From Anaerolineales bacterium UBA2395 (GTDB lineage: Bacteria; Chloroflexota; Anaerolineae; Anaerolineales; Villigracilaceae), in contig DDSH01000014.1 in the NCBI GenBank assembly GCA_002343775.1, positions 16,523 through 80,522 of the forward strand: 64,000 nt of DNA, read 5' to 3'. Under the pieces are notes generated by a model. That model did no database searches. It was given only the letters and a program-made list of their open reading frames with translations, and was not told the DNA's origin. Both the position numbers and the translations under genes were made by a program. Below are positions 49,379 to 57,597 of this stretch, in pieces; position 1 is the stretch's first letter, and each line of letters starts with the position of its first letter.

Positions 49379-50779
49379 ATGGCAAACGAAAACGGCCGTG
49401 TCGTACAAATTCTCGGTGGCGTGGTGGATGTTGAATTCCCCGCGGGGAACGTCCCCGATCTTTATGAAGCGATCACTGTAGACCGCGAAGACAAGAAACC
49501 GCTTGTGCTGGAAGTACAGAAGCACCTCGGCGGTAACTGGGTGCGTACCGTGTCGATGGACTCGACGGACGGTTTGCAGCGCGGCGTTCCCGCCAAAGCA
49601 ACGGGCGCACCGATCACCGTTCCGGTGGGACCTGCCACCTTGGGGCGTATCTTCAACGTCTTGGGTGACACCATCGACAAGAAGGGTGATATTCAGGCGA
49701 CCACGTATTATCCCATTCACCGCTCCGCGCCTGCCTTCGAAGAACAGTCCACCCGCGTGGAAGTCTTTGAAACCGGGGTGAAAGTCATCGACCTCATCGC
49801 CCCCTTCACCAAGGGTGGCAAGACCGGTATCTTCGGCGGCGCTGGAACCGGCAAGACCGTTATCATCATGGAACTCATCCGCTCGGTGGCTTCTGTGCAT
49901 GAAGGGAATTCCGTGTTCGCTGGCGTGGGTGAACGCACCCGCGAAGGAACCGGCTTGTACCGCGAAATGATCGAATACGGTGTGATGAAAGACACCGTCA
50001 TGGTATACGGTCAGATGAACGAGCCCTCCGGCGTGCGTCTGCGCGTGGCGTTGACCGCGCTTTCGATGGCGGAATATTTCCGCGATCAGGGCAAGGACGT
50101 GCTGCTTTTCATCGACAATATCTTCCGCTTCTCCATGTCCGGCTCCGAAGTGTCCGCGCTTCTCGGTCGTATGCCTTCTGCTGTGGGTTACCAACCGACC
50201 CTTGCCACGGAAATGGGTGAGTTGCAGGAACGCATTACCTCCACCCGCACCGGCTCGATTACCTCCATGCAGGCGGTGTATGTGCCCGCAGATGACTACT
50301 CCGATCCCGCTCCTGTGGCGACTTTTACCCACTTGGATGCGACCATCGCGCTCGAACGCTCCATCGTGGAAAAAGGTATTTACCCCGCTGTGGATCCGCT
50401 CGCCTCGACCTCCCGTATTCTTGATCCCAACATCGTGGGTGAAGAGCACTACCGGACGGCTCGTGAAGTGCAGCGCGTTCTCCAGCGCTACAAGGACTTG
50501 CAGGACATCATCGCCATTCTCGGTATCGACGAACTCTCCGAAGACGATAAACTCGTTGTATCCCGCGCCCGCAAGATCGAACGCTTCTTCTCACAGCCGT
50601 TCTATGTGGCGGAGCGCTTCACCGGCATCCCCGGCCGTTACGTTGCCATCAAGGATACCGTCCGCGGCTTCCGTGAAATTCTCGATGGCAAGTGTGATGA
50701 CCTGCCCGAGCAGGCATTTATGATGGCTGGTACCATCGAGGATGTCCGCGAACGCGCCGAGAAACTGGCAAACGCGTAA
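49379..50779 (+). CDS. atpD: ATP synthase F1 subunit beta
   Basis: A 466-residue catalytic subunit. Walker A is GGAGTGKTVIIMELI, the catalytic Glu lies in GVGERTREGTGLY, and the DELSEDD segment is IDELSEDDKL. GGAGG lies just before the ATG. Normal length. Followed by a hairpin and then atpC. Confidence 0.98.
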   Translation: MANENGRVVQILGGVVDVEFPAGNVPDLYEAITVDREDKKPLVLEVQKHLGGNWVRTVSMDSTDGLQRGVPAKATGAPITVPVGPATLGRIFNVLGDTIDKKGDIQATTYYPIHRSAPAFEEQSTRVEVFETGVKVIDLIAPFTKGGKTGIFGGAGTGKTVIIMELIRSVASVHEGNSVFAGVGERTREGTGLYREMIEYGVMKDTVMVYGQMNEPSGVRLRVALTALSMAEYFRDQGKDVLLFIDNIFRFSMSGSEVSALLGRMPSAVGYQPTLATEMGELQERITSTRTGSITSMQAVYVPADDYSDPAPVATFTHLDATIALERSIVEKGIYPAVDPLASTSRILDPNIVGEEHYRTAREVQRVLQRYKDLQDIIAILGIDELSEDDKLVVSRARKIERFFSQPFYVAERFTGIPGRYVAIKDTVRGFREILDGKCDDLPEQAFMMAGTIEDVRERAEKLANA

Positions 50780-50792
50780 TTGGTAATTAGAG

Positions 50793-50822
50793 ATTGGAGA
50801 TTGGTCTCAGCCAATCTCCAAT
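50793..50822 (+). repeat. Hairpin between atpD and atpC
   Basis: Twelve-base perfect arms (ATTGGAGATTGG and its complement) with a 6-nt loop, in a 68-nt gap with further GATTAG/CTAATC complementarity outside. No T run. It could slow RNA decay or polymerase so that less epsilon than beta is made. Confidence 0.7.
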
Positions 50823-50847
50823 TCACTAATCTCCAAAAGGTGTTTCT

Positions 50848-51288
50848 ATGACCATTCGTTGTGAAATTGTTTCGCAGGACCGCACCGTGTTCACAGATGA
50901 CGTGGACATTGTTGTGCTTCCCGGTGCGGCTGGGGAGATGGGTATTCTTCCCCGGCATGCGCCTGTTCTCACCACGTTGAAATATGGCATTATTAAGATC
51001 CGCAAAGGCACCCACGAAGAACACTTTACAGTGGCTGGCGGGATTGCCGAAGTTCAGCCTGAAATCGTGACCATCCTTGCCGATGCAGCTGAAAACGTGG
51101 AAGAACTCGATGAAGCCCGTGCCGAAGCCGCCCGCAAACGTGCGGAAGAAGCACTGGCAAAGGGCGTCCCGCCGGATACGGATGCCTACCTCGCAATGGA
51201 AGCGGCGCTGCGCAAATCCAACCTGCGTTTGGATGCCATCCGACGCTATCGCAAGGGCGGGATGCGTATTCCCACCTCGGAGAATTAA
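50848..51288 (+). CDS. atpC: ATP synthase F1 subunit epsilon
   Basis: A 146-residue epsilon subunit. The beta-barrel half runs RCEIVSQDRTVFTDDVDIVV, with GEMGILPRHAPVLTTLKYG. The helical half is rich in Ala and Glu and regulates ATP hydrolysis. The ATG follows AAAAGGTG. The MreB-like gene begins 6 nt after its stop. Confidence 0.95.
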   Translation: MTIRCEIVSQDRTVFTDDVDIVVLPGAAGEMGILPRHAPVLTTLKYGIIKIRKGTHEEHFTVAGGIAEVQPEIVTILADAAENVEELDEARAEAARKRAEEALAKGVPPDTDAYLAMEAALRKSNLRLDAIRRYRKGGMRIPTSEN

Positions 51289-51294
51289 ATCCAA

Positions 51295-52305
51295 GTGTTC
51301 TCAATGTTCTCCAAAGACCTGGGTATCGACCTGGGTACCATGTTCACGCGTATCGCCGATAATGCCCAGGTATTGTTGGAGGAACCCACTATCGTTGCCA
51401 TCGAGGTCGAAGACCAGAAGATGGTGGCGGCGGGGCTCGAAGCGCGCGACATGTACGGCAAGGTCCCCGAAAGCATCGAAGTGGCTCGTCCGCTTCGAAA
51501 CGGGGTGATTGCCGATTACGAAATTACCGAAACATTACTAGCTTACCTTTTGCAGCGCGCAAGCGGATCGATGCGCATCTTTCGCCCACGAGTGATGATC
51601 ACCGTCCCCTACGGGGTCACCAGCGTGGAGCGTCGCGCCGTCTATGAGGCGGTGATGGAAGCGGGCAGCCGCGAGGCGTACCTCATCCAACAACCGCTCG
51701 CCGCCGCGATCGGCATTGACTTGCCGATCAATTCCCCGTCTGGAAACATGATCATCTGTCTGGGTGGCGGTTGCACTGAAGCCGCTGTGATGGCGATGTA
51801 CGGTATTGTGGCGGCGGATACATTACGGATCGGCGGCATGGACCTTGATGAAGCCATTGTCAATTACGTACGCCGCAAGTATGGCGTGATCATCGGACAG
51901 CAGACTGCAGAGCAATTGAAGATCCGCATTGGCGCAGCAGTTCCACAGGATATTGAAAACAGCATGGAAGTGCAGGGGCAGGATCAAGTCACGGGGTTGC
52001 CGCGTCCGGTCACCTTGACCACAGGCGAGATCGTGGAAGCCTTGCAAGAGCCGCTCAAGCAGATCGTGGAAACAGGGCGTAAAGTGCTTGAGAAAACCCC
52101 GCCTGAACTGGTCTCAGATATTATCGATCGCGGTGTAGCCTTGTGCGGTGGCGGGGCGCTTCTGCGCGGGATTGACAAGCTGCTCACCAAATCGCTGGGC
52201 ATTCCTGCCTATCTGGTCGATAACCCGCTGACCTGTGTGGTGCAAGGCTCCACCAAAGCCTTTAGTATGTTGAACGTCATCCGCAGGAATTTACCACAAG
52301 TTTAA
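51295..52305 (+). CDS. Degenerate MreB-like actin homologue
   Basis: A 336-residue actin-fold protein, the MreB length, with phosphate-1 (LGIDLGT), TVPYGVTSVERRAV and the adenosine motif CGGGALLRGIDKLL. Key catalytic residues are altered: the usual Glu-Glu-Pro before AAAIG is Gln132-Gln133-Pro, and the phosphate-2 motif (D-x-GGGTTE in MreB) reads CLGGGCTEA, with Cys155 in place of the Asp. It may bind nucleotide without hydrolysing it. No mreC or mreD is adjacent. The start may be GTG 51295 (GGAG 12 nt upstream) or ATG 51304. Probably co-transcribed with the F1 genes, which is unusual. Confidence 0.9.
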   Translation: MFSMFSKDLGIDLGTMFTRIADNAQVLLEEPTIVAIEVEDQKMVAAGLEARDMYGKVPESIEVARPLRNGVIADYEITETLLAYLLQRASGSMRIFRPRVMITVPYGVTSVERRAVYEAVMEAGSREAYLIQQPLAAAIGIDLPINSPSGNMIICLGGGCTEAAVMAMYGIVAADTLRIGGMDLDEAIVNYVRRKYGVIIGQQTAEQLKIRIGAAVPQDIENSMEVQGQDQVTGLPRPVTLTTGEIVEALQEPLKQIVETGRKVLEKTPPELVSDIIDRGVALCGGGALLRGIDKLLTKSLGIPAYLVDNPLTCVVQGSTKAFSMLNVIRRNLPQV

Positions 52306-52329
52306 TTGCCCCATACCCAATAAAAAAAA

Positions 52330-52359
52330 TCGCCGCCCAAACTCGAGTTTGGGCGGCGA
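52330..52359. terminator. Palindromic terminator between mreB-like gene and rex
   Basis: A perfect 30-base palindrome (15-base arms, TCGCCGCCCAAACTC) followed on the minus strand by eight T. It ends rex and, on the plus strand, very likely the mreB-like transcript. Confidence 0.92.
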
Positions 52360-52372
52360 AACATTATTTGTC

Positions 52373-52990
52373 CTATAAATAATATGTCATTCGCTGTAAA
52401 TGAGTGGACGGGTCGATATACTGCACCTTCACGTTTCCCGGCACGTTCAAACTGATCGGCGCATAATTCAAGATCGCCCGCACCCCCGCCTGCACCAAAA
52501 CATCTGCGACCTCCTGTGCCGCCGGAGCCGGAACGGTCAGCATCGCGATCTTCACTCCCGCCGCCTTGATCCGTTCGCCCATCACCTCGGTATCTTCCAC
52601 AGTGAAACTGCCGATCTGCCTGCCCACCTTTTCCTTGTCATTATCGAAAATGGCAGTTATGTGAAAACCGCGATCTTGAAACCCCTGATAGTTTGCCAGC
52701 GCGTGACCAATATCACCCGCACCGACCACCACCACATCCCAAATACGATCCACCTTCAAGATCTCACGCAGTTTGTCCAACAGGAACTGGATCGAATATC
52801 CCGTTCCCTGCTTGCCGAATTCGCCAAACTGCGATATATCCTTGCGAATTTGCGCCGCCGAAATACCCACGTGCTCACCCAACTCTTGAGACGACGTGGT
52901 CTTCAACCCCATGTCCGACATGCGTTGAAGGGCGCGCAAGTAAACAGGCAAACGTCCAATGATGATATCAGGGATCTTCTTAACGCTCAT
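52373..52990 (-). CDS. rex: Redox-sensing repressor Rex
   Basis: A 205-residue Rex. A winged helix covers about 1-80 (IPDIIIGRLPVYLRALQRM, then QLGEHVGISAAQIRKDISQFG), and an NAD-binding Rossmann fold follows (VVVGAGDIGHAL) with FDNDKEKVG. Rex leaves DNA when NADH is high. The ATG at 52990 is chosen because GAGGG precedes it; 20 upstream residues of the open frame are not Rex-like. A palindrome covers its own -35 (53043-53060), so it likely represses itself. The usual regulon includes fermentation and respiration genes; it is next to the F1-ATPase cluster here. Confidence 0.95.
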   Translation of the reverse strand: MSVKKIPDIIIGRLPVYLRALQRMSDMGLKTTSSQELGEHVGISAAQIRKDISQFGEFGKQGTGYSIQFLLDKLREILKVDRIWDVVVVGAGDIGHALANYQGFQDRGFHITAIFDNDKEKVGRQIGSFTVEDTEVMGERIKAAGVKIAMLTVPAPAAQEVADVLVQAGVRAILNYAPISLNVPGNVKVQYIDPSTHLQRMTYYL

Positions 52991-53021
52991 AGGTGCCCTC
53001 GCCTTTACTGGAATGGATATA

Positions 53022-53060
53022 ACTATACCAAAAAAATGGATTTTGTACAATTAGGTACAA
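53022..53060 (-). promoter_or_regulatory. rex promoter with Rex-like operator
   Basis: Minus strand: -35 TTGTAC (53045-53050), 17-nt spacer, -10 TATAGT (53022-53027). The palindrome TTGTAC-N6-GTACAA fills 53043-53060 and covers the -35. Its 6-6-6 layout matches Rex operators (TTGTGA-N6-TCACAA), and an extra half site TCACAA lies at 53066-53071. Confidence 0.7.
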
Positions 53061-53143
53061 GTATTTCACAAACTGGATGAAGAGCCGCATCTCAACCAGA
53101 CGCAGGCTTTAATCGCCCCATCTGGCTGGAGCGCCGCTTTGGG

Positions 53144-55015
53144 CTACTTCTTCCAGCCTTGCAATTTCTCAGTATCCGGAGCGCCTCTGCGTCCGATCAC
53201 CCGGTACACATTCACCGGCTGGGTTTTCCCCTTTACGGTCACCGAATCTGCGAGTTCTGCTTCGAACTCGTCACTGACCTGTCGATAGGTGCTCTCGCTG
53301 ATCAAGATGGGCCAGGCATAATTTTTTGTCAGGTCTTGCAGGCGGGAAGCCAGATTGACATTATCTCCAATGACCGTGTAATTGATGCGCTGCTCGGAAC
53401 CCAACAGCCCGACAAAGACTTCTCCCGAATTAATCCCGATGCCCATCTCGATCTGGTGGGGATGCCCCTCTCTCGCCCAGCCTTCCCTCAAGTCGGATAA
53501 CGCTATTCGCATATCCATCGCCGCGCGTAACGCACGCACAGCATGGTCTTCGTAATGGACCGGCTCGCCGAAGAACGCCATGATGGCATCGCCTTCATAC
53601 TTATCCACCGTACCGCCATGCTTGTAGATCACCCTGGACAGGGCTTCGAGGTAGGGGTTCAGCAATGCGACCACTTCCTCCGGCGTCATCTTCTCAGAAA
53701 GCGTTGTAAACCCGCGAATATCTGAAAATAGAATACTGATATTCGAGCGTTTGTTCAACGAATTCAAGTCCTGTGTAGCGACCATCTGATCGACCATCTC
53801 TGGCGAGATGAAGCGACTGAACAGGTTGCGCAACCGGCGTTTCTCCCGCTCCTGCGAGACCGCTTGTTCCAATGTCGGCAGCACCACCCCCAAAAATAGC
53901 ATGATCTCCGGCGCGATGACCGGCAGCGAGTAGCGTTGTCGGATGAAAACCAAAAGCGCTGCAACGAAGTATCCGCCCATCGTCAGGAGCAGAAGCGTGA
54001 TGGTTTGCATTGGGCGCTTGGGCAGGGAGATCAGGTAGGCGATTCCAGCAGCCGTAACAACAATCAGCATTGCCACCCATGGCGGGGCGGTGGTGATGTA
54101 TTTGCCCTGCAAGATCGTATCTACAACGTTGGCGACGATCTCCACGCCGGGGGTTGGCGCCGTTGCAGAGAATGGCGTTGGATAAATGTCTTGAAGCGTG
54201 AGGGAGGTCGCACCGATCAGCACGATCTTGCCGCGGAAGGCATCCGGGTCTTGCTCCAATGTGATCCCGTCATGCACATCTGAAGCCGAATAGGTTGGGT
54301 AGGTTCTGGCGGGTCCTGCAAAGTTGACCAGCATGCTGTTGCCGTTGAGCGGCACGACCTGTCTGTTGAAGTGCAGCGAGTTATCAACAAAGCTGGGTGG
54401 CGGTATGTTCATATGGAGTCTTGCGAGGTCGAATGCCCAGTGATAGTAGGTGGTTTCCTGAAACGAATCGAACGCCACCACGCTACGTACGATCGCATCC
54501 TCATCACGGATGAAGGAGGTGATGCCTGTGCCGTCCAATACATCTCGATAGGGTGAAAGTGGCTGCACGAACGATTCGGTTTCAAAGCCTTGCCCGCTTT
54601 CACGGACGATCTGAACCACCGTTACCGCGGCGGGGCTTTCTCCCAGTGCGGTTGCGAATGCCCGATCACTCTCCTCCGCTTCATCCGGCTCTGAGAGGAT
54701 GATATCCACGCCAACCACTTTTCCGCCGCCCGCGTTGATCTGATTCACGATCTCGGCGAAATAGGAACGTGACCAGGGCCATTGGAAACCCGTCCAACTG
54801 AACGAGAAATCGTCGATGGCGACGATGACGATCTCGCCCGAAGGCTCTTCCACGCCGCGCAGTCGCGTAAACAGGTCTCGGATCGAGTAATCCATGCTTT
54901 CGAGCGGTGTGGTGACACTGGGCAGCAATCCAATAATATTAAGCGCCAGCAAGATCCCCATAATGATGGAGATCAACAGAAAGGATGTGTTTAACGGTTT
55001 TTTTCCAGTCATCAT
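53144..55015 (-). CDS. CHASE2-domain adenylate/guanylate cyclase
   Basis: A 623-residue membrane cyclase. A short N-terminal helix is followed by an extracellular CHASE2 sensor (about 40-310; IVIVAIDDFSFSWTGFQWPW, FRGKIVLIGATS), three membrane helices (about 320-390) and a class III cyclase domain (about 425-600). The metal Asp residues are in LFSDIRGFT and YEGDAIMAFFG, with YTVIGDNVNLASRL near the end. It makes cAMP or cGMP in response to an outside signal. It is 8 nt after the FecR gene and last in an SH3-FecR-cyclase operon. Confidence 0.92.
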   Translation of the reverse strand: MMTGKKPLNTSFLLISIIMGILLALNIIGLLPSVTTPLESMDYSIRDLFTRLRGVEEPSGEIVIVAIDDFSFSWTGFQWPWSRSYFAEIVNQINAGGGKVVGVDIILSEPDEAEESDRAFATALGESPAAVTVVQIVRESGQGFETESFVQPLSPYRDVLDGTGITSFIRDEDAIVRSVVAFDSFQETTYYHWAFDLARLHMNIPPPSFVDNSLHFNRQVVPLNGNSMLVNFAGPARTYPTYSASDVHDGITLEQDPDAFRGKIVLIGATSLTLQDIYPTPFSATAPTPGVEIVANVVDTILQGKYITTAPPWVAMLIVVTAAGIAYLISLPKRPMQTITLLLLTMGGYFVAALLVFIRQRYSLPVIAPEIMLFLGVVLPTLEQAVSQEREKRRLRNLFSRFISPEMVDQMVATQDLNSLNKRSNISILFSDIRGFTTLSEKMTPEEVVALLNPYLEALSRVIYKHGGTVDKYEGDAIMAFFGEPVHYEDHAVRALRAAMDMRIALSDLREGWAREGHPHQIEMGIGINSGEVFVGLLGSEQRINYTVIGDNVNLASRLQDLTKNYAWPILISESTYRQVSDEFEAELADSVTVKGKTQPVNVYRVIGRRGAPDTEKLQGWKK

Positions 55016-55023
55016 TTACTAGA

Positions 55024-56214
55024 TTAATCGCATAACTCAAAGTATTCCTGAGACTCGAATCCAACGAAGCATGCCTCGTTCAAGTAATCACACTTTTGCT
55101 CTATGGTGCAGGCAACTTCTTCAGTGGATGGGACTTGATCTTCCTGGGTTGGCTTTGGCGTTGGGTCGCCTTGCGGCTTGGAGAAGGTTACCGGAGATGT
55201 CGAGCATAATTCGTTTCCATCTGCGCCGTAAGCAGTGACAAACCAGCTGTACTGCCCGCCCGCAGGGAAGATTTCGATGAACCACGCTGTGCTGGTGTTC
55301 GTCGTTTCCACAGCGGCGCGATAACCGTTTTCATTGACGAATGTGACGACATAAAGCACTGCGCCGTTCTGTTCCTCCCATGCAAAATCCACCCTGCCTT
55401 GTTTGGGCAGGCTGGCTCCCGTCTCTGGTTGGATGGTCGTGAAACAGGTACTCCCTGCCGCGCCGGATCCACTCGTGGATTCCGGGGTTGCGGTCAGGGT
55501 GGCAGTGGATGTGGGGATTGCCGTCTCGCTAGGTTGTGCCTGCGCAGTGACAGTCGCCATTGCCTGCTCAAAGAGCTCCCGCGCTTCGGGGTTGTTGTCC
55601 AGCCATTCGCGGAATTCCTCAGGGGTCATCGGCTCGACCGTGGGAACAGTCCAATTTCCCGTCACCGGGTCGCGATGGAACAGAATCACCTTTTCTCCAT
55701 TCGTAAAGCTGACCGAGCCAGCCGGGTTGCCTGCAGTGCAGTCTCCCTCCAGGCATGTGATATAGATATCCAGGGTTTCGGGATCCACTTCCACTTTCAT
55801 GTATGAGCCGCGTACCGAAGCCACGCCCGAAGGAGTTTCCACGTCTGCGCTGCCGCCGCTGAGGATGACGAAGATTTTGCCAACCTCCAATTTGATCTTT
55901 GTGGCAAGTCCACCTTCCACTTCGTCATTGGAAAGCAGGGTGAAGAGGGAGGATGGCGCAATGCGAATGATCGTCCCGGAGGATAGATCGAGGCGCACAC
56001 GTCCGTCATCTCCCGTCTGCACCTGTCCGTTGACGTCCAGTGTTGCCGCTGCTGTGGCGGGCGCAAACGCCTCCGCTCCGGCTTGTTTCATGTTGACCGC
56101 GCCGGAAAGTTCGCTTAGGGCGGCTGAGAGTGGCGAGGATTCCTCCTGCCGTTGGCAGCCTGCGGCTAAAATCATCAGCGTAAGCAGCACACTCAAAAGG
56201 GTGTTCTTTTTCAT
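55024..56214 (-). CDS. FecR-domain lipoprotein
   Basis: A 396-residue lipoprotein with the lipobox LAAGCQ. A FecR domain (about 40-160; ATLDVNGQVQTGDDGRVRLDLSSG, GVASVRGSYMKVEV) is followed by a Thr/Ala linker, a fibronectin-like fold (about 265-345; GRVDFAWEEQNGAVLYVV) and a Cys-rich end with six Cys in the last 35 residues. FecR domains usually transmit signals to sigma factors or bind surface ligands; here it lies outside and next to a CHASE2 cyclase, so it could feed that sensor. 37 nt after the SH3 gene. Confidence 0.85.
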   Translation of the reverse strand: MKKNTLLSVLLTLMILAAGCQRQEESSPLSAALSELSGAVNMKQAGAEAFAPATAAATLDVNGQVQTGDDGRVRLDLSSGTIIRIAPSSLFTLLSNDEVEGGLATKIKLEVGKIFVILSGGSADVETPSGVASVRGSYMKVEVDPETLDIYITCLEGDCTAGNPAGSVSFTNGEKVILFHRDPVTGNWTVPTVEPMTPEEFREWLDNNPEARELFEQAMATVTAQAQPSETAIPTSTATLTATPESTSGSGAAGSTCFTTIQPETGASLPKQGRVDFAWEEQNGAVLYVVTFVNENGYRAAVETTNTSTAWFIEIFPAGGQYSWFVTAYGADGNELCSTSPVTFSKPQGDPTPKPTQEDQVPSTEEVACTIEQKCDYLNEACFVGFESQEYFELCD

Positions 56215-56251
56215 GATAAGGTCTCCGTACTTTTTTGTCGGTACAATTAAA

Positions 56252-57328
56252 TCAACGACTGGCTTCGATCTTCACCACATAGCGCACAAATTGGGGGGAT
56301 CCAGTTTCCGGGTTTGTGAGTCGCAGGGAATAAATCATATCCGGTTCGATTTTCAAGAAGCGTCCATCCCCGCATGGGATCGAAAACGCCTCCTGTACAG
56401 TGCCGCCCTGCCATAATTCTACCAGCAGCAGGTCTGGTTCGCATGCAAGCTGGATCGTCACACCTGTCTTGTCGGAGGAAAAAGCAACCCAATCCTCGAC
56501 ATCTCCTTCCGGCGCAGAAACACTTCCGCTTACTTGTAGTGCGCCCACCCCGCCCGGAGTGAGATGTTCGTACACCAGCGGGGCATCGCGTGTGTCGCCA
56601 TCCTGCAGCGCAATTTGGGGATTTTCCTGCGGCACATCAACAGCTGCGGCATCGTCCTCATCCTCCCCCGCAACAGTGATGACCGGGAGCGCATCGAGAT
56701 CGTTCACTTGCATGAATTCCAATGCGCCCCAACCTGTGCCATCTGGCGAAGTGCTGAACAGAAATTGCAGCCACGTCCCGCTCTCATCTCTACCAATAAC
56801 CAGCACGACATCCTTCGGAGTCAATACGCCCAGCGATTCAAACTCCGTGGCGGGACCGCTGCGCACATTGATGCCGCTGATGACCAGCCCGTTCACACCG
56901 GACCCGAAACCTGCCGCCACATCCCGTACCTGAATCTCCGCCGGCGATTGCACCTGTAGAAACTCAGCCCGAACCCAACCCGTGCCCGTTGGTGACCCTG
57001 CATAAAGGATTTGATACCACGTTCCGGTCTCCTCCCTGCCGACGATCTGCACCGATGTAAACGGTGGAATAACACCCATACTTTCACTGGCGGTGTTTGT
57101 CTCAGCCCGCACATTGACCTGTGTGTTGGTCGTCCCTTCGATGGGCGGCAGAGTGGGAACGGCTGTAGGCGGCAGGGATGTTTGGGTCGGCTGTGGAGCT
57201 GTGGTGGGCGGCAAGGTGGCGGTGACAAACTCCGGCAGGACAGGTGGCGCGTTTTCTGTTGCAACGTCCACACAGCCTGCGCTGGCAGCAATTACCAAGA
57301 CGGAGAGAAGAATGACTTTTCGAAACAC
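56252..57328 (-). CDS. Lipoprotein with two SH3 domains and a PPC-like domain
   Basis: A 358-residue lipoprotein. The signal peptide ends in ASAGC, then a Pro/Thr linker. Two bacterial SH3 units follow (QVNVRAETNTASESMGVIPP and INVRSGPATEFESLGVLTP), each ending in a GTGW-type strand. The last 110 residues resemble a pre-peptidase (PPC) beta domain. SH3b domains often bind peptidoglycan peptides. The GTG at 57328 is chosen over a TTG at 57346: TACAAT ends 7 nt before it and lies inside the longer frame. First gene of the SH3-FecR-cyclase operon. Confidence 0.85.
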   Translation of the reverse strand: MFRKVILLSVLVIAASAGCVDVATENAPPVLPEFVTATLPPTTAPQPTQTSLPPTAVPTLPPIEGTTNTQVNVRAETNTASESMGVIPPFTSVQIVGREETGTWYQILYAGSPTGTGWVRAEFLQVQSPAEIQVRDVAAGFGSGVNGLVISGINVRSGPATEFESLGVLTPKDVVLVIGRDESGTWLQFLFSTSPDGTGWGALEFMQVNDLDALPVITVAGEDEDDAAAVDVPQENPQIALQDGDTRDAPLVYEHLTPGGVGALQVSGSVSAPEGDVEDWVAFSSDKTGVTIQLACEPDLLLVELWQGGTVQEAFSIPCGDGRFLKIEPDMIYSLRLTNPETGSPQFVRYVVKIEASR

Positions 57329-57335
57329 GCTTGTA

Positions 57336-57341
57336 ATTGTA
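57336..57341 (-). promoter_or_regulatory. -10 box of the SH3-FecR-cyclase operon
   Basis: Minus-strand TACAAT ending 7 nt before the GTG start, with no Shine-Dalgarno sequence; leaderless pattern. Confidence 0.6.
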
Positions 57342-57404
57342 TCCAAGATTCAAGTTGTCAGAAATAAGACAAACGGGTTATGAGTTTAAGAATTCCAGGG
57401 TGTC

Positions 57405-57437
57405 CAAAAAGAAAAATCCGCCTGTTATGGCGGATTT
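57405..57437 (-). terminator. Terminator of the tRNA-Arg transcript
   Basis: Nine-base arms (AAATCCGCC and its complement) around 6 nt. On the minus strand TTCTTTTT follows. It begins 6 nt after the tRNA. Confidence 0.85.
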
Positions 57438-57442
57438 GGTCC

Positions 57443-57517
57443 TGGCACCCCCGCGCAGACTCGAACTGCGCTCTTCGGCTCCGGAGGCCGACACTCTGTC
57501 CACTGAGCTACGGGGGC
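57443..57517 (-). tRNA. tRNA-Arg (anticodon CCG)
   Basis: A full cloverleaf on the minus strand: acceptor GCCCCCG with CGGGGGT (one G-U pair), T stem CGCAG/CTGCG with loop TTCGAGT, anticodon loop CTCCGGA giving CCG, which reads the Arg codon CGG. The CCA end is encoded. Its own terminator lies just downstream. Confidence 0.95.
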
Positions 57518-57544
57518 GAGCGAAGCGAATTTTACCATAGGCGT

Positions 57545-57577
57545 AGAAAAAGGCTGGAGAAACGAGTCTCCAGCCTT
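57545..57577 (-). terminator. Terminator of prsW
   Basis: Eleven-base perfect arms (AAGGCTGGAGA and its complement) around 6 nt, followed on the minus strand by TTTTTC. Confidence 0.88.
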
Positions 57578-57597
57578 CGGTCCGGAATGAAGCGAAT

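Noticed and set aside
48452..50449. 665-residue open frame on the minus strand
   Set aside because: It lies wholly antisense to atpG and atpD; its His/Arg/Gly-rich translation is the usual shadow of GC-rich genes.
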